Shown here piece after piece: positions 7,683 to 16,302 of a DNA stretch of 64,000 nt. The stretch is from Actinocorallia sp. API 0066 (lineage in GTDB: Bacteria > Actinomycetota > Actinomycetes > Streptosporangiales > Streptosporangiaceae). The notes beneath the pieces are model-generated. The model searched no databases, was not told where the DNA came from, and was given only the letters and a program-made list of their open reading frames with translations. The DNA is taken from the NCBI RefSeq assembly GCF_020991275.1, contig NZ_JAJLQY010000003.1:372001-436000 (forward strand), written 5' to 3'. Each line of letters opens with the position of its first letter. The first letter of the stretch is position 1. The position numbers were made by a program, and so were the translations under genes.

Positions 7683-8932
7683 TGGCTCTCCAGGTAGGGC
7701 AGGACGGCTCGGACGGTGAAACCCCCGTCGGCGCGGGGTCGTGCGCTGAACTCTCCGGCCAGCATCACGGCACGCTCGCGCATGCCGAGCAGCCCGTGGC
7801 CGCCGCCGGGCGCCGCCGACACCGGCTCGCGCGCGGGCCCGTTCGCGACGGTGATCGTCAGCCCTCGCGCCGAGTAGCCGATGCCGACCTCCACCTCGGC
7901 TCCCGGCGCGTGCCTCAGGACGTTGCTCAGGGACTCCTGGACGATGCGATAGGCAGACAGCTCGACCCCCGCTCCCGTCGCCCTGTGCTCACCCTCGATC
8001 ACAAGATCGACGTCCAACCCGGCCTGCCGCACACCCTCGACGAGTTCCGGCAGTTGCGCCAGGGTGGGCTGCGGCGCCTGGTCGGTGCCGTCATCGGACT
8101 GCCTGAGCAGGCCGAGCACCCGATGCAGTTCGGTCAGGGCTTCCAGGGCGTGGCCACGGATCGTCGCGAAGCTCTTGGCCAGCTCGTCCGGCATCTCGAC
8201 GACCCGGTAGGTCGCCGCCTCGGCCTGGATCGCCACGACGGACATGTGGTGCGCGACGACGTCGTGCAGTTCACGGGCGATCCGGGTCCGCTCCTCCAGC
8301 AGCGCGTGCCGGGACAGTTCCGCCACCCGCAGCCGCCGCTGCTCGGACAGGCGGCGCAGCGCCTCGCCGCGGGCCCGCACGGCCACCGTCGCGACGAGGA
8401 CGGCGCCGGAGAGCAACGCCACCTCGGGCAGGTTCGGGAACTGCTTCCGTTCCGGGGCCACAAGCAGCAGTCCCGCCGTGACGGCCACCGTCAGGACCCA
8501 CATCTCCAGCGCCACGCGCGGCCGGACCCGCAGCCCCACCAGCGCGATCACACAGAGGTGGACGGACAGGCTGGGCGCCGCCAGGAGCGGCCCGTCGCCC
8601 TGGGGCGCCACCGAGTCGGCGGCCAGGCCCGTGATCGCGACCATGCCCAGCGAAAGCCACCAGGCCGCGATCGGCCGCCACAGGGCGAGCACCATGGCGG
8701 AGGCGTGGGTGAGGCCGAGCACCGCCGCCGTCGGGTCGGCGATCCCGTAGTCGGTGAGCAGGATGTGCCAGGACGAGCCGCCGAGCACCGCCGCCGCGCA
8801 CACCACGAGCAGGTGGGGCAGCCAGCCCGACAGCGGAAAGCGGCTCAGCCCGATCGGGGCCAGCGGGCTGACTCCACGCGGCGACAGGTCCTCCCAGACC
8901 GCCCCCGCCAGATCTCTGATCCGCCCGCTCAT
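7679..8932 (-). CDS. Membrane sensor histidine kinase (HisKA_3 type)
   Basis: From the ATG at 8932 (an in-frame ATG at 8947 is possible) the product is about 417 residues. The N-terminal half has several hydrophobic helices (PHLLVVCAAAVLGG, VLALWRPIAAWWLSLGMVAITG, LCVIALVGLRV, VALLSGAVLVATVAV) and no large extracytoplasmic domain. The HisKA_3 dimerisation box ERTRIARELHDVVAHHMSV carries the phospho-accepting His. A HATPase domain with GGGHGLLGMRERA closes the protein. It is coupled to the NarL-type regulator gene and divergent from the ABC transporter. Confidence 0.9.
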   Translation of the reverse strand: MSGRIRDLAGAVWEDLSPRGVSPLAPIGLSRFPLSGWLPHLLVVCAAAVLGGSSWHILLTDYGIADPTAAVLGLTHASAMVLALWRPIAAWWLSLGMVAITGLAADSVAPQGDGPLLAAPSLSVHLCVIALVGLRVRPRVALEMWVLTVAVTAGLLLVAPERKQFPNLPEVALLSGAVLVATVAVRARGEALRRLSEQRRLRVAELSRHALLEERTRIARELHDVVAHHMSVVAIQAEAATYRVVEMPDELAKSFATIRGHALEALTELHRVLGLLRQSDDGTDQAPQPTLAQLPELVEGVRQAGLDVDLVIEGEHRATGAGVELSAYRIVQESLSNVLRHAPGAEVEVGIGYSARGLTITVANGPAREPVSAAPGGGHGLLGMRERAVMLAGEFSARPRADGGFTVRAVLPYLESQ

Positions 8933-8990
8933 GCCCACCATTCTCACGCCCGGGAGCCCTAACCCTCCTCATACCGGAGAGCGAGTCGAC

Positions 8991-9017
8991 GGTCCGCTCC
9001 CGCGTGGGAGGCGGACC
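8991..9017. promoter_or_regulatory. Long inverted repeat upstream of the ABC operon
   Basis: GGTCCGC-TCCC and GGGA-GGCGGACC form a near-perfect inverted repeat (one extra base in one arm) around a GCGT loop. It lies between the divergent kinase gene and the ABC operon, 43 bp before the ATPase ATG. It is a candidate binding site for the NarL-type regulator or a leader hairpin. Confidence 0.45.
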
Positions 9018-9059
9018 ACCACCCCGGCCTCCTAGTTTCGAGGCAAAGGAGGTCGAACG

Positions 9060-9995
9060 ATGATCGAAGTCCGTGAGCTCGGAAAACGTTACGGTCCGGT
9101 GACCGCCGTCGAGGATCTTTCCTTCAAGGTCAGGCCGGGAAGCGTGACGGGGTTCCTGGGCCCCAACGGCGCCGGGAAGTCCACCACGATCAAGATGATC
9201 GTGGGGCTGGACCGCCCGACGACCGGCGAGGCGCTCGTCGGCGGTCGGCCTTACCGCTCCCTGCGCGAGCCCCTGCGCACGCTGGGGGCGCTGCTCGACG
9301 CGAGGGCGGTGCACGGCGGACGGAGCGCCTACCACCATCTGCTCTGGCTGGCGCAGAGCAACGGCATCGCCAAGCGCCGGGTCGAGGAGGTCCTGGAGCA
9401 GGTCGGGCTGACCGAGGTCGCCCGCCGCCGGGCCGGCGGGTTCTCCCTCGGGATGGGCCAGCGGATGGGCATCGCCGCGGCGCTGCTCGGCGACCCCGAG
9501 GTCCTCGTCCTGGACGAGCCCGTGAACGGCCTCGACACCGAGGGCATCCGCTGGATCCGCTCCCTGATGAAGGACCTCGCCACCGAGGGCAGGACCATCT
9601 TTGTGGCCAGCCATGTCATGGCGGAGATGCAGCAGACCGCCGACCGGCTCATCGTCATCGGTCAGGGCAGGCTGATCGCCGACTGCACCATGGCCGACTT
9701 CATCGAGGAGAACTCAAGGACGGTGACCCTTGTCAGGTCTCCGGCCCTCAGCAGGCTCGCCGAGCTCGTCACGCGCGCCGGTGCGAGGTTCCTGCCCGCC
9801 GACGAGACCTCCGCGCGGGTGGAGGGCATGGCGGCGCCGACGATAGGCGCGCTCGCGGCCCTGCACCGCATCGAGCTGCACGAGCTGACGCCCCAGTACT
9901 CCTCGCTTGAGGAGGTCTACACCGAGCTCACCAAGGAGGAGCTCGACTACCGCACCACAACAGCGGAGGCACCGATCGAAGAGGTGTTGCGATGA
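9060..9995 (+). CDS. ABC exporter ATP-binding subunit
   Basis: The 311-residue protein starts after AAAGGAGG. It has Walker A GPNGAGKST, a degenerate signature FSLGMGQR, Walker B VLVLDEPVNGLD and switch His in VASHVMAE, followed by a C-terminal extension seen in drug- and bacitracin-type exporters (BcrA/DrrA-like). It forms an operon with the permease (ATGA overlap) and sits divergently beside a NarL-type two-component system that probably senses the exported compound or envelope stress. Confidence 0.9.
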   Translation: MIEVRELGKRYGPVTAVEDLSFKVRPGSVTGFLGPNGAGKSTTIKMIVGLDRPTTGEALVGGRPYRSLREPLRTLGALLDARAVHGGRSAYHHLLWLAQSNGIAKRRVEEVLEQVGLTEVARRRAGGFSLGMGQRMGIAAALLGDPEVLVLDEPVNGLDTEGIRWIRSLMKDLATEGRTIFVASHVMAEMQQTADRLIVIGQGRLIADCTMADFIEENSRTVTLVRSPALSRLAELVTRAGARFLPADETSARVEGMAAPTIGALAALHRIELHELTPQYSSLEEVYTELTKEELDYRTTTAEAPIEEVLR

Positions 9996-10756
9996 GCGAG
10001 ATCCCGGTGACGACCGCCTTCCTGCGGACCCTGCGCGCCGAGTGGACGAAGGCCCGCACCGTGCGCGGCGTGTTCTGGATCGCTGTGGCGATGGTCCTGG
10101 TGACGCCCGGTCTCGCCGTGTTCGTCGGCGCCACGGAGAGCCTTCAGCCCGACGACACCATCCTGGGCGGCAGCCTCACGGGCGCCGTCATCGGCCAGGT
10201 CCTCGCGGCGGCGCTCGGCGCGCTCGTCATCTCCGACGAGTACGGCGACGGACTCATCAGGTCCACCTTCCTGGCCGATCCCGGAAGGGTTCGGGTACTC
10301 GCCGCCAAGGCCGTCGTCGTCGCCGTGCCCGTCTACGTCCTGTCCCTTCTCTCCGGCTACGGGGCCTTCCTCGTCGGCGACGCCTTCCTCTCCGGCGCGG
10401 GGTTCGAGGCGGGCAGCCTCATGCCGGAGCTTCTGGGCGTCGCCCTGTGCTTCGCCGGAGCCGGCCTCATCGGCCTCACGCTGGGCACCGCGCTGCGGCA
10501 CACCGCCGGCGCCATCAGCGCCGCGACCGCCCTGATCCTCCTGCCGAGCCTGGTGGGGCCGCTCTTCGGCGACCTGCAGAGCTGGGTCAGCGGGGCCTCG
10601 CCGACCGCGCCACTACGCAAACTCGCGCAGAGCTCCGACGCCACGGCCGAGACCATGGGCTCCCTCCCGGCCTGGCCTTCGGTCGCGATACTCGCCGCCT
10701 ACACCTTCGCCGCACTCGGCTTCGCCGCCCTGCTCCTCCGCCGCCGCGACGTCTGA
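9992..10756 (+). CDS. ABC-2 type permease subunit
   Basis: The 254-residue membrane protein starts inside the ATPase stop codon (ATGA). It shows about six hydrophobic segments, beginning with GVFWIAVAMVLVTPGLAVFV, and the ISDEYGDGLIRSTFLADPGR block that marks ABC-2 permeases of the BcrB/DrrB type after the second helix. It works with the upstream ATPase as an exporter. The 3' end converges on the Ccr gene. Confidence 0.88.
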   Translation: MSEIPVTTAFLRTLRAEWTKARTVRGVFWIAVAMVLVTPGLAVFVGATESLQPDDTILGGSLTGAVIGQVLAAALGALVISDEYGDGLIRSTFLADPGRVRVLAAKAVVVAVPVYVLSLLSGYGAFLVGDAFLSGAGFEAGSLMPELLGVALCFAGAGLIGLTLGTALRHTAGAISAATALILLPSLVGPLFGDLQSWVSGASPTAPLRKLAQSSDATAETMGSLPAWPSVAILAAYTFAALGFAALLLRRRDV

Positions 10757-10763
10757 CTCCCGA

Positions 10764-10795
10764 AGATCGGCCGCCCGCCGCACGGTGACCGATCT
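10764..10795. terminator. Possible bidirectional terminator
   Basis: AGATCGG and CCGATCT form a 7-bp stem between the convergent permease and Ccr genes. The loop is long (18 nt) and no U-tract follows, so this is only a weak candidate. Confidence 0.3.
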
Positions 10796-10843
10796 CGCGT
10801 GCGCGCCGGGCGCTAGCCTCGGGGTTTTCCGCGCGGATCCCGG

Positions 10844-12187
10844 CTAGGCGCCGACCGTCCCGAAAATGCTGATCTTCGCCGCGTGGCGGGCGCGGAACTC
10901 CTCGTCCTCGATCCCCATTCCGGGCTCCGGCGCGAGGCAGAGAATGCCCAGCTTCCCCTGATGCCGGTTCTGCAGGACCTCATGGGCGGCGGTCGCCGCC
11001 TCGTCGAGCGGGAACGTCTTGGACAGCGTCGGATAGACCTTGCCGCGCCGCATCAGTTCATTGGCCCGCCAGGCCTCCTGGTAGTTCGCGAAATGGGATC
11101 CGACAATGCGCTTCAGGTGCATCCACAGATAGCGGTTGTCGAAATAGTGGTCGTAGCCACTCGTCGACGCGCAGGTGACGATCGTGCCGCCACGGCGGGC
11201 GACGTAGACGCTGGCGGGAAAGGTGTCGCGGCCCGGGTGCTCGAAGACGATGTCCGGGTCGTCGCCGCCGGTGAGGTCCCTGATGGCCGACCCCAGCCGA
11301 CGCCATTCCTTACGGTTCGGGGTGGTGCCGTCACGCCAGAACTCAAAGCCCTCCGCCGCCCGGTCGATGACCATCTCGGCCCCCATCGCGCGGCACAGAT
11401 CCGCCTTCTCGGGCGAGGAGACCACACACACCGGGTCGGCTCCGCCGTTGAGGGCCAGCTGGGTCGCGTAGGAGCCCAGCCCGCCGCACGCCCCCCAGAT
11501 CAGGACCTTGTCCCCCTGCTTCATGTCGGCGCCGTTGTGTGAGACGAGCTGGCGATAGGCGGTCGACAGGACGAGCCCGGGAGAGGCGGCCTCCTCCCAC
11601 GTCAGGTGGGCGGGTTTTGGCATGAGCTGGTTCGCCTTGACCAGGGCGAGGTCCGCCAGGCCGCCGAAGTTCGTCTCAAAACCCCAGATCCGCTGCTCGG
11701 GGTCGAGCATGGCGTCATCGTGGCCGGCCGGATCCTCAAGCTCCACCGACAGGCAGTGCGCGACCACCCGGTCGCCGGGCCGCCAGCGGTGCACCCCCGG
11801 GCCGACGCGCAGGACGACGCCCGCCAGGTCCGAACCGAGGACGTGGTAGGGAAGGTCGTGCCTCCTGCCGAGCTCGGATGTGCGTCCGTAACGGGTCAGG
11901 AACTCGAACGTCGGGACCGGCTCGAAGATCGAGGACCAGACGGTGTTGTAGTTGATCGAGCTGGCCATGACGACGACGAGAGCCTCACCGGGCCCGAGTT
12001 CGGGCACCGGCACGTCGTCCAGGTGGAGGGACCTGCGCGGGTCCCGTTCGGCGGTGGGCAGCCCCTCGAAGATGCCCGTCTCGTCCTTGCGGATGGTCAG
12101 CGCCCGGTAGGAGCCCGGTACGGGCAGGTTCTCCCAGTCTCGTGACGTCAGCCTCTCGGCGCCCACCGCCTCAAGAATCTGCTGCAT
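10844..12187 (-). CDS. ccr: Crotonyl-CoA carboxylase/reductase
   Basis: This 447-residue zinc-independent medium-chain dehydrogenase makes ethylmalonyl-CoA (or analogues) from 2-enoyl-CoA, NADPH and CO2. The full CO2-binding set known for this family is present at the reference positions: Asn81 (SSINYN), Phe170-Glu171 (WGFETNFGG) and His365 (GSHFANYQ). The NADPH loop WGACGGLGSY lies at about 231-240. GGAGG precedes the ATG. The gene may serve the ethylmalonyl-CoA pathway or supply a polyketide extender unit. No other pathway gene is in view, but the divergent type II thioesterase favours secondary metabolism. Confidence 0.93.
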   Translation of the reverse strand: MQQILEAVGAERLTSRDWENLPVPGSYRALTIRKDETGIFEGLPTAERDPRRSLHLDDVPVPELGPGEALVVVMASSINYNTVWSSIFEPVPTFEFLTRYGRTSELGRRHDLPYHVLGSDLAGVVLRVGPGVHRWRPGDRVVAHCLSVELEDPAGHDDAMLDPEQRIWGFETNFGGLADLALVKANQLMPKPAHLTWEEAASPGLVLSTAYRQLVSHNGADMKQGDKVLIWGACGGLGSYATQLALNGGADPVCVVSSPEKADLCRAMGAEMVIDRAAEGFEFWRDGTTPNRKEWRRLGSAIRDLTGGDDPDIVFEHPGRDTFPASVYVARRGGTIVTCASTSGYDHYFDNRYLWMHLKRIVGSHFANYQEAWRANELMRRGKVYPTLSKTFPLDEAATAAHEVLQNRHQGKLGILCLAPEPGMGIEDEEFRARHAAKISIFGTVGA

Positions 12188-12201
12188 TCACCCTCCACCC
12201 C

Positions 12202-12310
12202 ATGATGAATCATCGTGCCTAGCAGAACAGACGACAACCGGCTACCTCAAGTACCCCCCTACCCCTAGATTCTCCAGCCGCATAGGGGGGCACATTTAGG
12301 GGTTTCCCCT
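12202..12310. promoter_or_regulatory. Divergent promoter region with repeated CCCCTA/TAGGGG motifs
   Basis: The region between ccr and the thioesterase gene holds ATGAT-GA-ATCAT (12202-12213) next to the ccr start. It then has four copies of the hexamer CCCCTA or its complement (12256, 12262, 12283, 12297), two of them within the longer pair CCCCCCTA/TAGGGGGG. The last copy is part of AGGGG-TTT-CCCCT (12298-12310), 30 bp before the thioesterase start. Such a cluster suggests a pathway-specific activator binding both promoters. Confidence 0.5.
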
Positions 12311-12339
12311 CATGACCCGGGCGGCAGATCATGTGATTC

Positions 12340-13095
12340 GTGGCCGATGACGATAACGACGACAGGTGGATTCACCGATTCGGCGTCGGTTCGGATCCGC
12401 GCTCACGCTTGTACTGTTTTCCGTACGCCGCCGGATCGGCCAGCTACTACTTCCCGCTGTCCCGGCTCATCGACCCGGCCGTCGAGATCAACGCCGTGCA
12501 GTATCCCGGGCGCCACGACCGGCACCGCGAGCCGCCCATGACATCCATTCACGAAATAGCCGACGGGGTGCTCCGGGCATTGTCCGACTCCACCGACGAC
12601 CTGCCGTTCTCGTTCTTCGGACACAGCATGGGATCGGTGGTCGCCTACGAGGTCGCACGCAGACTGGAGCGATCGGGAAGGAAAGCTCCCACGCGGCTGT
12701 TCGTCTCGGCGAGGCGCGCACCCTCCTGCACCCGTCCAGGCAACGTGGACCCGGGCGATGACGCCTCCATCATCGCCGAACTCCGCAAACTCGGAAGCAC
12801 CACGAGCACCTTCCTGGACGACCCCGAACTCCTGGACGACCTGCTGCGAGTGGCCCGGGCCGATTACACGGCCATCGAGTCCTACCGCTGGCAGGACGAC
12901 GGAACCCCCCTGGCCATCCCGATCACGGCCATGGCCGGAGCCAACGACCCGAACGCCACCGTGAGCGAAGTCGCCGCCTGGCAGTCCCACACCTCCGGCG
13001 ACTTCACCCTCAAGGTCTTCCCAGGCGACCATTTCTATCTCGAACAAAACCTCACCGAGATCACCTCAACCCTCACCCCCGTCACCGACCGATAA
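12340..13095 (+). CDS. Type II thioesterase (PKS/NRPS editing)
   Basis: The 251-residue alpha/beta hydrolase has the type II thioesterase pattern: LYCFPYAAGSASYYFPL near the N-terminus, nucleophile Ser96 in FGHSMGS, an acid in MAGANDP and the catalytic His in PGDHFYL. These enzymes clear misprimed acyl groups from carrier proteins of polyketide or peptide synthetases. The start is a GTG with no clear ribosome site, so leaderless translation or a different start is possible. Pairing with ccr suggests the edge of a biosynthetic cluster, or a cluster relic, because no synthase is present here. Confidence 0.85.
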   Translation: MADDDNDDRWIHRFGVGSDPRSRLYCFPYAAGSASYYFPLSRLIDPAVEINAVQYPGRHDRHREPPMTSIHEIADGVLRALSDSTDDLPFSFFGHSMGSVVAYEVARRLERSGRKAPTRLFVSARRAPSCTRPGNVDPGDDASIIAELRKLGSTTSTFLDDPELLDDLLRVARADYTAIESYRWQDDGTPLAIPITAMAGANDPNATVSEVAAWQSHTSGDFTLKVFPGDHFYLEQNLTEITSTLTPVTDR

Positions 13096-13216
13096 GCCAG
13101 AACAAAGAACTCGACTGGATCATCGTTGTCGCCGACCGCGTCCGAGCCTCCTCAGGCAGAGCGGTCCGTCCGGAATCCTGTGCGCGCAGTGCGTTCGGCC
13201 GACTACAGTTCCGCTC

Positions 13217-13738
13217 GTGGACTCCTACGTCACCGCGATCACCCATCGGATTCGGCGCATGCCCGAACCTGTCTGGCTGGACGTGCCCCTCTCCGGAGAG
13301 CGTCTCGCGGAAATCGTCTTCTTCGGGCACGGCAAGGACGCCGATCTCATGATCCGGCTCCGAGACGAACGGAAGTTCGTCATCCCCATGGGCGACCGCT
13401 TCAGGCTGAGCGGGTGCGACGGCCTGCGGCACGAGATCATCCCGTGGGACGACCGCTCACTGGCCATCCGGTACTCCGGCGAGAACCTGGAACTCGCCGC
13501 TCTCAGAATCGAGATCCCCCGCTGGGCCCACACCGAGGACGAGGACTTCGAAGACGCGGTGCGGCGCTGGCTGGAAGACGACGAAGAACTGCCAGCATGC
13601 CTGCAGGTCGACATACACCTAAGGCACCAGCCCCCCGAAGCCAAGCCGACACCCGGAGGCGGTGAGCTTGGAGACCCGCCCGTCGGCATTCCAGGCACAC
13701 CTCATAGACCGGGCTCGGAGAAGTCCTTGGTGTGGTAG
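13217..13738 (+). CDS. Hypothetical protein, 173 aa
   Basis: The GTG-started frame has good G/C third-position bias over the first 130 codons. The product is soluble and rich in charged residues, with GERLAEIVFFGHGKDADLMIRLRDERKFVIPMGD and an acidic EDEDFEDAVRRWLEDDEE stretch. No family is recognised. The last 40 codons (Pro/Gly-rich) overlap a convergent minus-strand frame and may not be conserved. It may be a small immunity- or DUF-type protein. Confidence 0.5.
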   Translation: MDSYVTAITHRIRRMPEPVWLDVPLSGERLAEIVFFGHGKDADLMIRLRDERKFVIPMGDRFRLSGCDGLRHEIIPWDDRSLAIRYSGENLELAALRIEIPRWAHTEDEDFEDAVRRWLEDDEELPACLQVDIHLRHQPPEAKPTPGGGELGDPPVGIPGTPHRPGSEKSLVW

Positions 13739-13896
13739 TCGTCGAGGAGCGCCAGAACATGAGGAGGCAGGCTGTCCTCGTTCACGTGGCTCTTGTCGAG
13801 CGTGGCGACGATCGTCTTCTCATGCGGTTTGTATGCTGCGACGAGCTCGCCGGGCGGGCTGCCATATGCATGCCCATGGGCCGCTTCGGGGCTCAC
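13702..13896 (-). CDS. Small hypothetical protein or C-terminal fragment
   Basis: A 64-codon frame ends in LVAAYKPHEKTIVATLDKSHVNEDSLPPHVLALLDDYHTKDF, which reads like authentic protein, whereas the first 15 codons do not. It overlaps the end of the convergent gene. I do not recognise the family. It could be the 3' remnant of a larger gene. Confidence 0.3.
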   Translation of the reverse strand: MSPEAAHGHAYGSPPGELVAAYKPHEKTIVATLDKSHVNEDSLPPHVLALLDDYHTKDFSEPGL

Positions 13897-13938
13897 GCGG
13901 AGTTTCCAGCACTTGTCCGTGGCGTGCGCGGGGCGCGT

Positions 13939-16209
13939 TCAGGCGTCCGCGGGGCTGATCGGGAAGTTCGCGCGGAAGACGTTGTCGGGGTCGTGGGCGC
14001 GCTTGACGCGCCGCAGCCGGGCCAGTCCCGCCTCGCCGAACGCGTCGAACAGCCGCTCCGGTCGTGTGTCGGTGTCGAACGACAGGTAGAGGCCGTCGGT
14101 GTGTGGCGCGACCTCCTCGTCCCACACGGCGTTCAGCGAGGACTGGTGGGCGCCCATGGCGGTGAGGGCGAAGTTCTGGTGACGGTGGGGGTAGGCGGTC
14201 GCGTCCGGGGCGAGGTCGTGCGCGGCCCCGCCGGTGGCGCGGATCTGGAGGAAGTAGGGCGTGCCGGAGCGCGCGGCGCCCGCGAACGCGCGGCTGACGT
14301 CCTCGTCCAGGTGGGTGACGAGGCCGGAGCGCACCGCGGGATCTCCCCCGCCGGTGTGGTGCTTGTCGACGGGCGGCACCACCCCGGCGTAGGGCAGGAG
14401 GTAGCCCTGGTGGTCGAGGAGCGGGCCCGCCTCGGCGAGCCGTTCCAGCTCCTTCACCGCGGCGTTCGTGTCGTCGCCCGCGTAGACGGTCATCAGCTGG
14501 GCGACCGCGTCGCGGCCACCGCGTGGTGGGGAGAGGACAAGGAAGCTCGTCAGCTCACGCGGGGCCGCCTCCACCGCGACGCCCCAGCGCTGGAGGAGCC
14601 CGGAGATGTCGCGGGCGCCGAGGGTCATCTGCGAGAAGACGACGTCGCCGAGTTCCATCGCCTCGATCTCGACCCACGTCACCACGCCGAGGTTGCCTCC
14701 GGCGCCGCGCAGTCCCCAGAACAGGTCGGGGTTCTCCTCGGCGGACGCGCGCAGCACCCTCCCGTCGGCCGTCACCACCTCCGCCGCGACCACGTGGTCG
14801 ATCGTCAGCCCGAATTTCCGGCCGAGGAAGCCGATCCCGCCCGTGGTGGCGAGCCCGCCGACGCCCACGCCGCCGAAGTCGCCCGAGCTGATCGCCCACC
14901 CGTGCGGTGCCAGCGTCTCGGCGACCGCGCCCCAGGTGGCGCCCGAGCCGAGCCGTACCCGCCGGGTCCGCGCGTCGACGACCTCGACGCCGTTCAGCGC
15001 GCCGACGTCGAGCACGATGCCGCCGTCGTTGGTGGAGCGGCCGCTGATGCCGTGGCCGCCCGAGCGCACGCCCAACGGCACGTCCTGGGAGCGCGCGTAG
15101 CCGAGCGCCTCCACGACCTGGCCCGTCGTCGCCGGGCGCAGGACGAGGCCCGGCGACCCGGACCGCAGATAGTTGTGCCGCACCGAGGCGTACGCGCGGT
15201 CGCCCGGCTCGACGGCGTCGGCGGCGAGGCTCGCGGGCACCTTGGCGTAGTCGATCCCCGGGTGGCGCAGCGCCAGCGCGGCCGTCCCACGCCGGGACGA
15301 CGCGGGCGCCGTCCCGGCTTTGGCGCGCTCGCGTGCCACGTTCTCGCGCACGGCGGGGGCGATCTCCGCGCCGAAGACCTGGAGCGCGCCCGGGTCGTCG
15401 GAGGCCAGGACGAAGGTGCCGATGCCGTCCTCCAGCGCCAGGGCGGTCAGCTCCTCCGTCCACTGCCCGACGGGTCCCCGCAGGAGGCCCTGGGACTCCG
15501 GGGAGATCTCGCCGGCGATGTTCAGCAGGCGGCGTACCTGGGCCGGATCGCGGCCCGCCTCGGCGGCGGTCTCGTCGATGAGGGCGTTGCCGCGACGTAG
15601 GTCGCCGTCCTTCAGATAGGCGAGGCTGGGCAGCCAGCCGTCGGCCTTGCGGGCGACGAGCCGCAGCATGCGCGGCCCGTAGGCGCCCAGCCAGACGGGG
15701 ATGTCGTGCGCGGGCGCCGGGCCGCGCTTGGCCCCGTTGACCCGGTGGTGCGCGCCGTCGACGCGCAGGATGCCGCGCTCGTCCGCCGCCCAGATGCCCC
15801 GGATGATCTCCAGGCCCTCCTCCAGCGCGGTGACCGACTCGGCAGGGGTGAGGCGCCGCGCGCCCATGGACTCGATCGCGTCCCAGAACCCTCCCGCGCC
15901 GATGCCCAGCGCGAACCTGCCCTGCGACAGCAGATCGAGCGACGCCGCGGCGCGGGCCAGCACCGCCGGCGGGCGGAGCGGCAGGTTGAGCACGTTCCCG
16001 GAGACGGTGACGCGCTCGGTGCGCGCGGCGACCCAGGACAGCAGCGTCCAGGTGTCCAGGAATCCCGCCTGGTACGGGTGGTCCTGGAAGGTCACGAGAT
16101 CCAGCCCGGCGGCCTCGGCGGCCTGGGCGAGCCGGACCGGGCTCTGCGGATCGCGGTTCTGCGGGGTGAGGAACGCACCGAACACGAGGTCGTGGCCGTA
16201 GTCCGTCAT
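13939..16209 (-). CDS. Fusion: luciferase-like oxidoreductase + covalent-FAD oxidase
   Basis: The ATG at 16209 gives 756 residues. Residues 1 to about 300 are a luciferase-like (LLM) flavin or F420-dependent oxidoreductase (DLVFGAFLTPQNRDP, FALGIGAGGFWDAIESMG, LGAYGPRMLRLVARKADGWLP). From about residue 345 a PCMH-type FAD-binding domain follows, with VRSGGHGISGRS carrying the His for 8-alpha-N-histidyl flavinylation, and LWGLRGAGGNLGVVT-like features. A BBE/berberine-like end (DPDNVFRANFPI) closes it. The Cys used for bicovalent flavin in BBE-type enzymes is replaced (GDFGGVGVGG), so attachment is probably single. One chain could couple two redox steps. It is divergent from the MarR regulator. 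Confidence 0.85.
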   Translation of the reverse strand: MTDYGHDLVFGAFLTPQNRDPQSPVRLAQAAEAAGLDLVTFQDHPYQAGFLDTWTLLSWVAARTERVTVSGNVLNLPLRPPAVLARAAASLDLLSQGRFALGIGAGGFWDAIESMGARRLTPAESVTALEEGLEIIRGIWAADERGILRVDGAHHRVNGAKRGPAPAHDIPVWLGAYGPRMLRLVARKADGWLPSLAYLKDGDLRRGNALIDETAAEAGRDPAQVRRLLNIAGEISPESQGLLRGPVGQWTEELTALALEDGIGTFVLASDDPGALQVFGAEIAPAVRENVARERAKAGTAPASSRRGTAALALRHPGIDYAKVPASLAADAVEPGDRAYASVRHNYLRSGSPGLVLRPATTGQVVEALGYARSQDVPLGVRSGGHGISGRSTNDGGIVLDVGALNGVEVVDARTRRVRLGSGATWGAVAETLAPHGWAISSGDFGGVGVGGLATTGGIGFLGRKFGLTIDHVVAAEVVTADGRVLRASAEENPDLFWGLRGAGGNLGVVTWVEIEAMELGDVVFSQMTLGARDISGLLQRWGVAVEAAPRELTSFLVLSPPRGGRDAVAQLMTVYAGDDTNAAVKELERLAEAGPLLDHQGYLLPYAGVVPPVDKHHTGGGDPAVRSGLVTHLDEDVSRAFAGAARSGTPYFLQIRATGGAAHDLAPDATAYPHRHQNFALTAMGAHQSSLNAVWDEEVAPHTDGLYLSFDTDTRPERLFDAFGEAGLARLRRVKRAHDPDNVFRANFPISPADA

Positions 16210-16249
16210 GTCACACTCTCTTCTGGCAAGATAATCTGTCCTACAGACT

Positions 16250-16267
16250 ATATGCTTGGCAACATAT
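16250..16267. promoter_or_regulatory. MarR-type operator candidate
   Basis: ATATG-N8-CATAT is an inverted repeat in the 93-bp gap between the divergent fusion oxidoreductase and MarR genes. AT-rich 16-20-bp palindromes between such pairs are the usual MarR binding sites, so it may repress both directions. Confidence 0.5.
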
Positions 16268-16302
16268 CTGGATGGCAGCGTATTTCCGGCTAGGCTGGGA
16301 GC

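Noticed and set aside
13732-15600. A 622-codon open frame on the plus strand opposite the fusion oxidoreductase
   Set aside because: It is antisense to a gene with clear LLM and FAD motifs, has Arg/Gly/Val-rich low-complexity composition and no ribosome site. Such long antisense frames are normal in very GC-rich genes.
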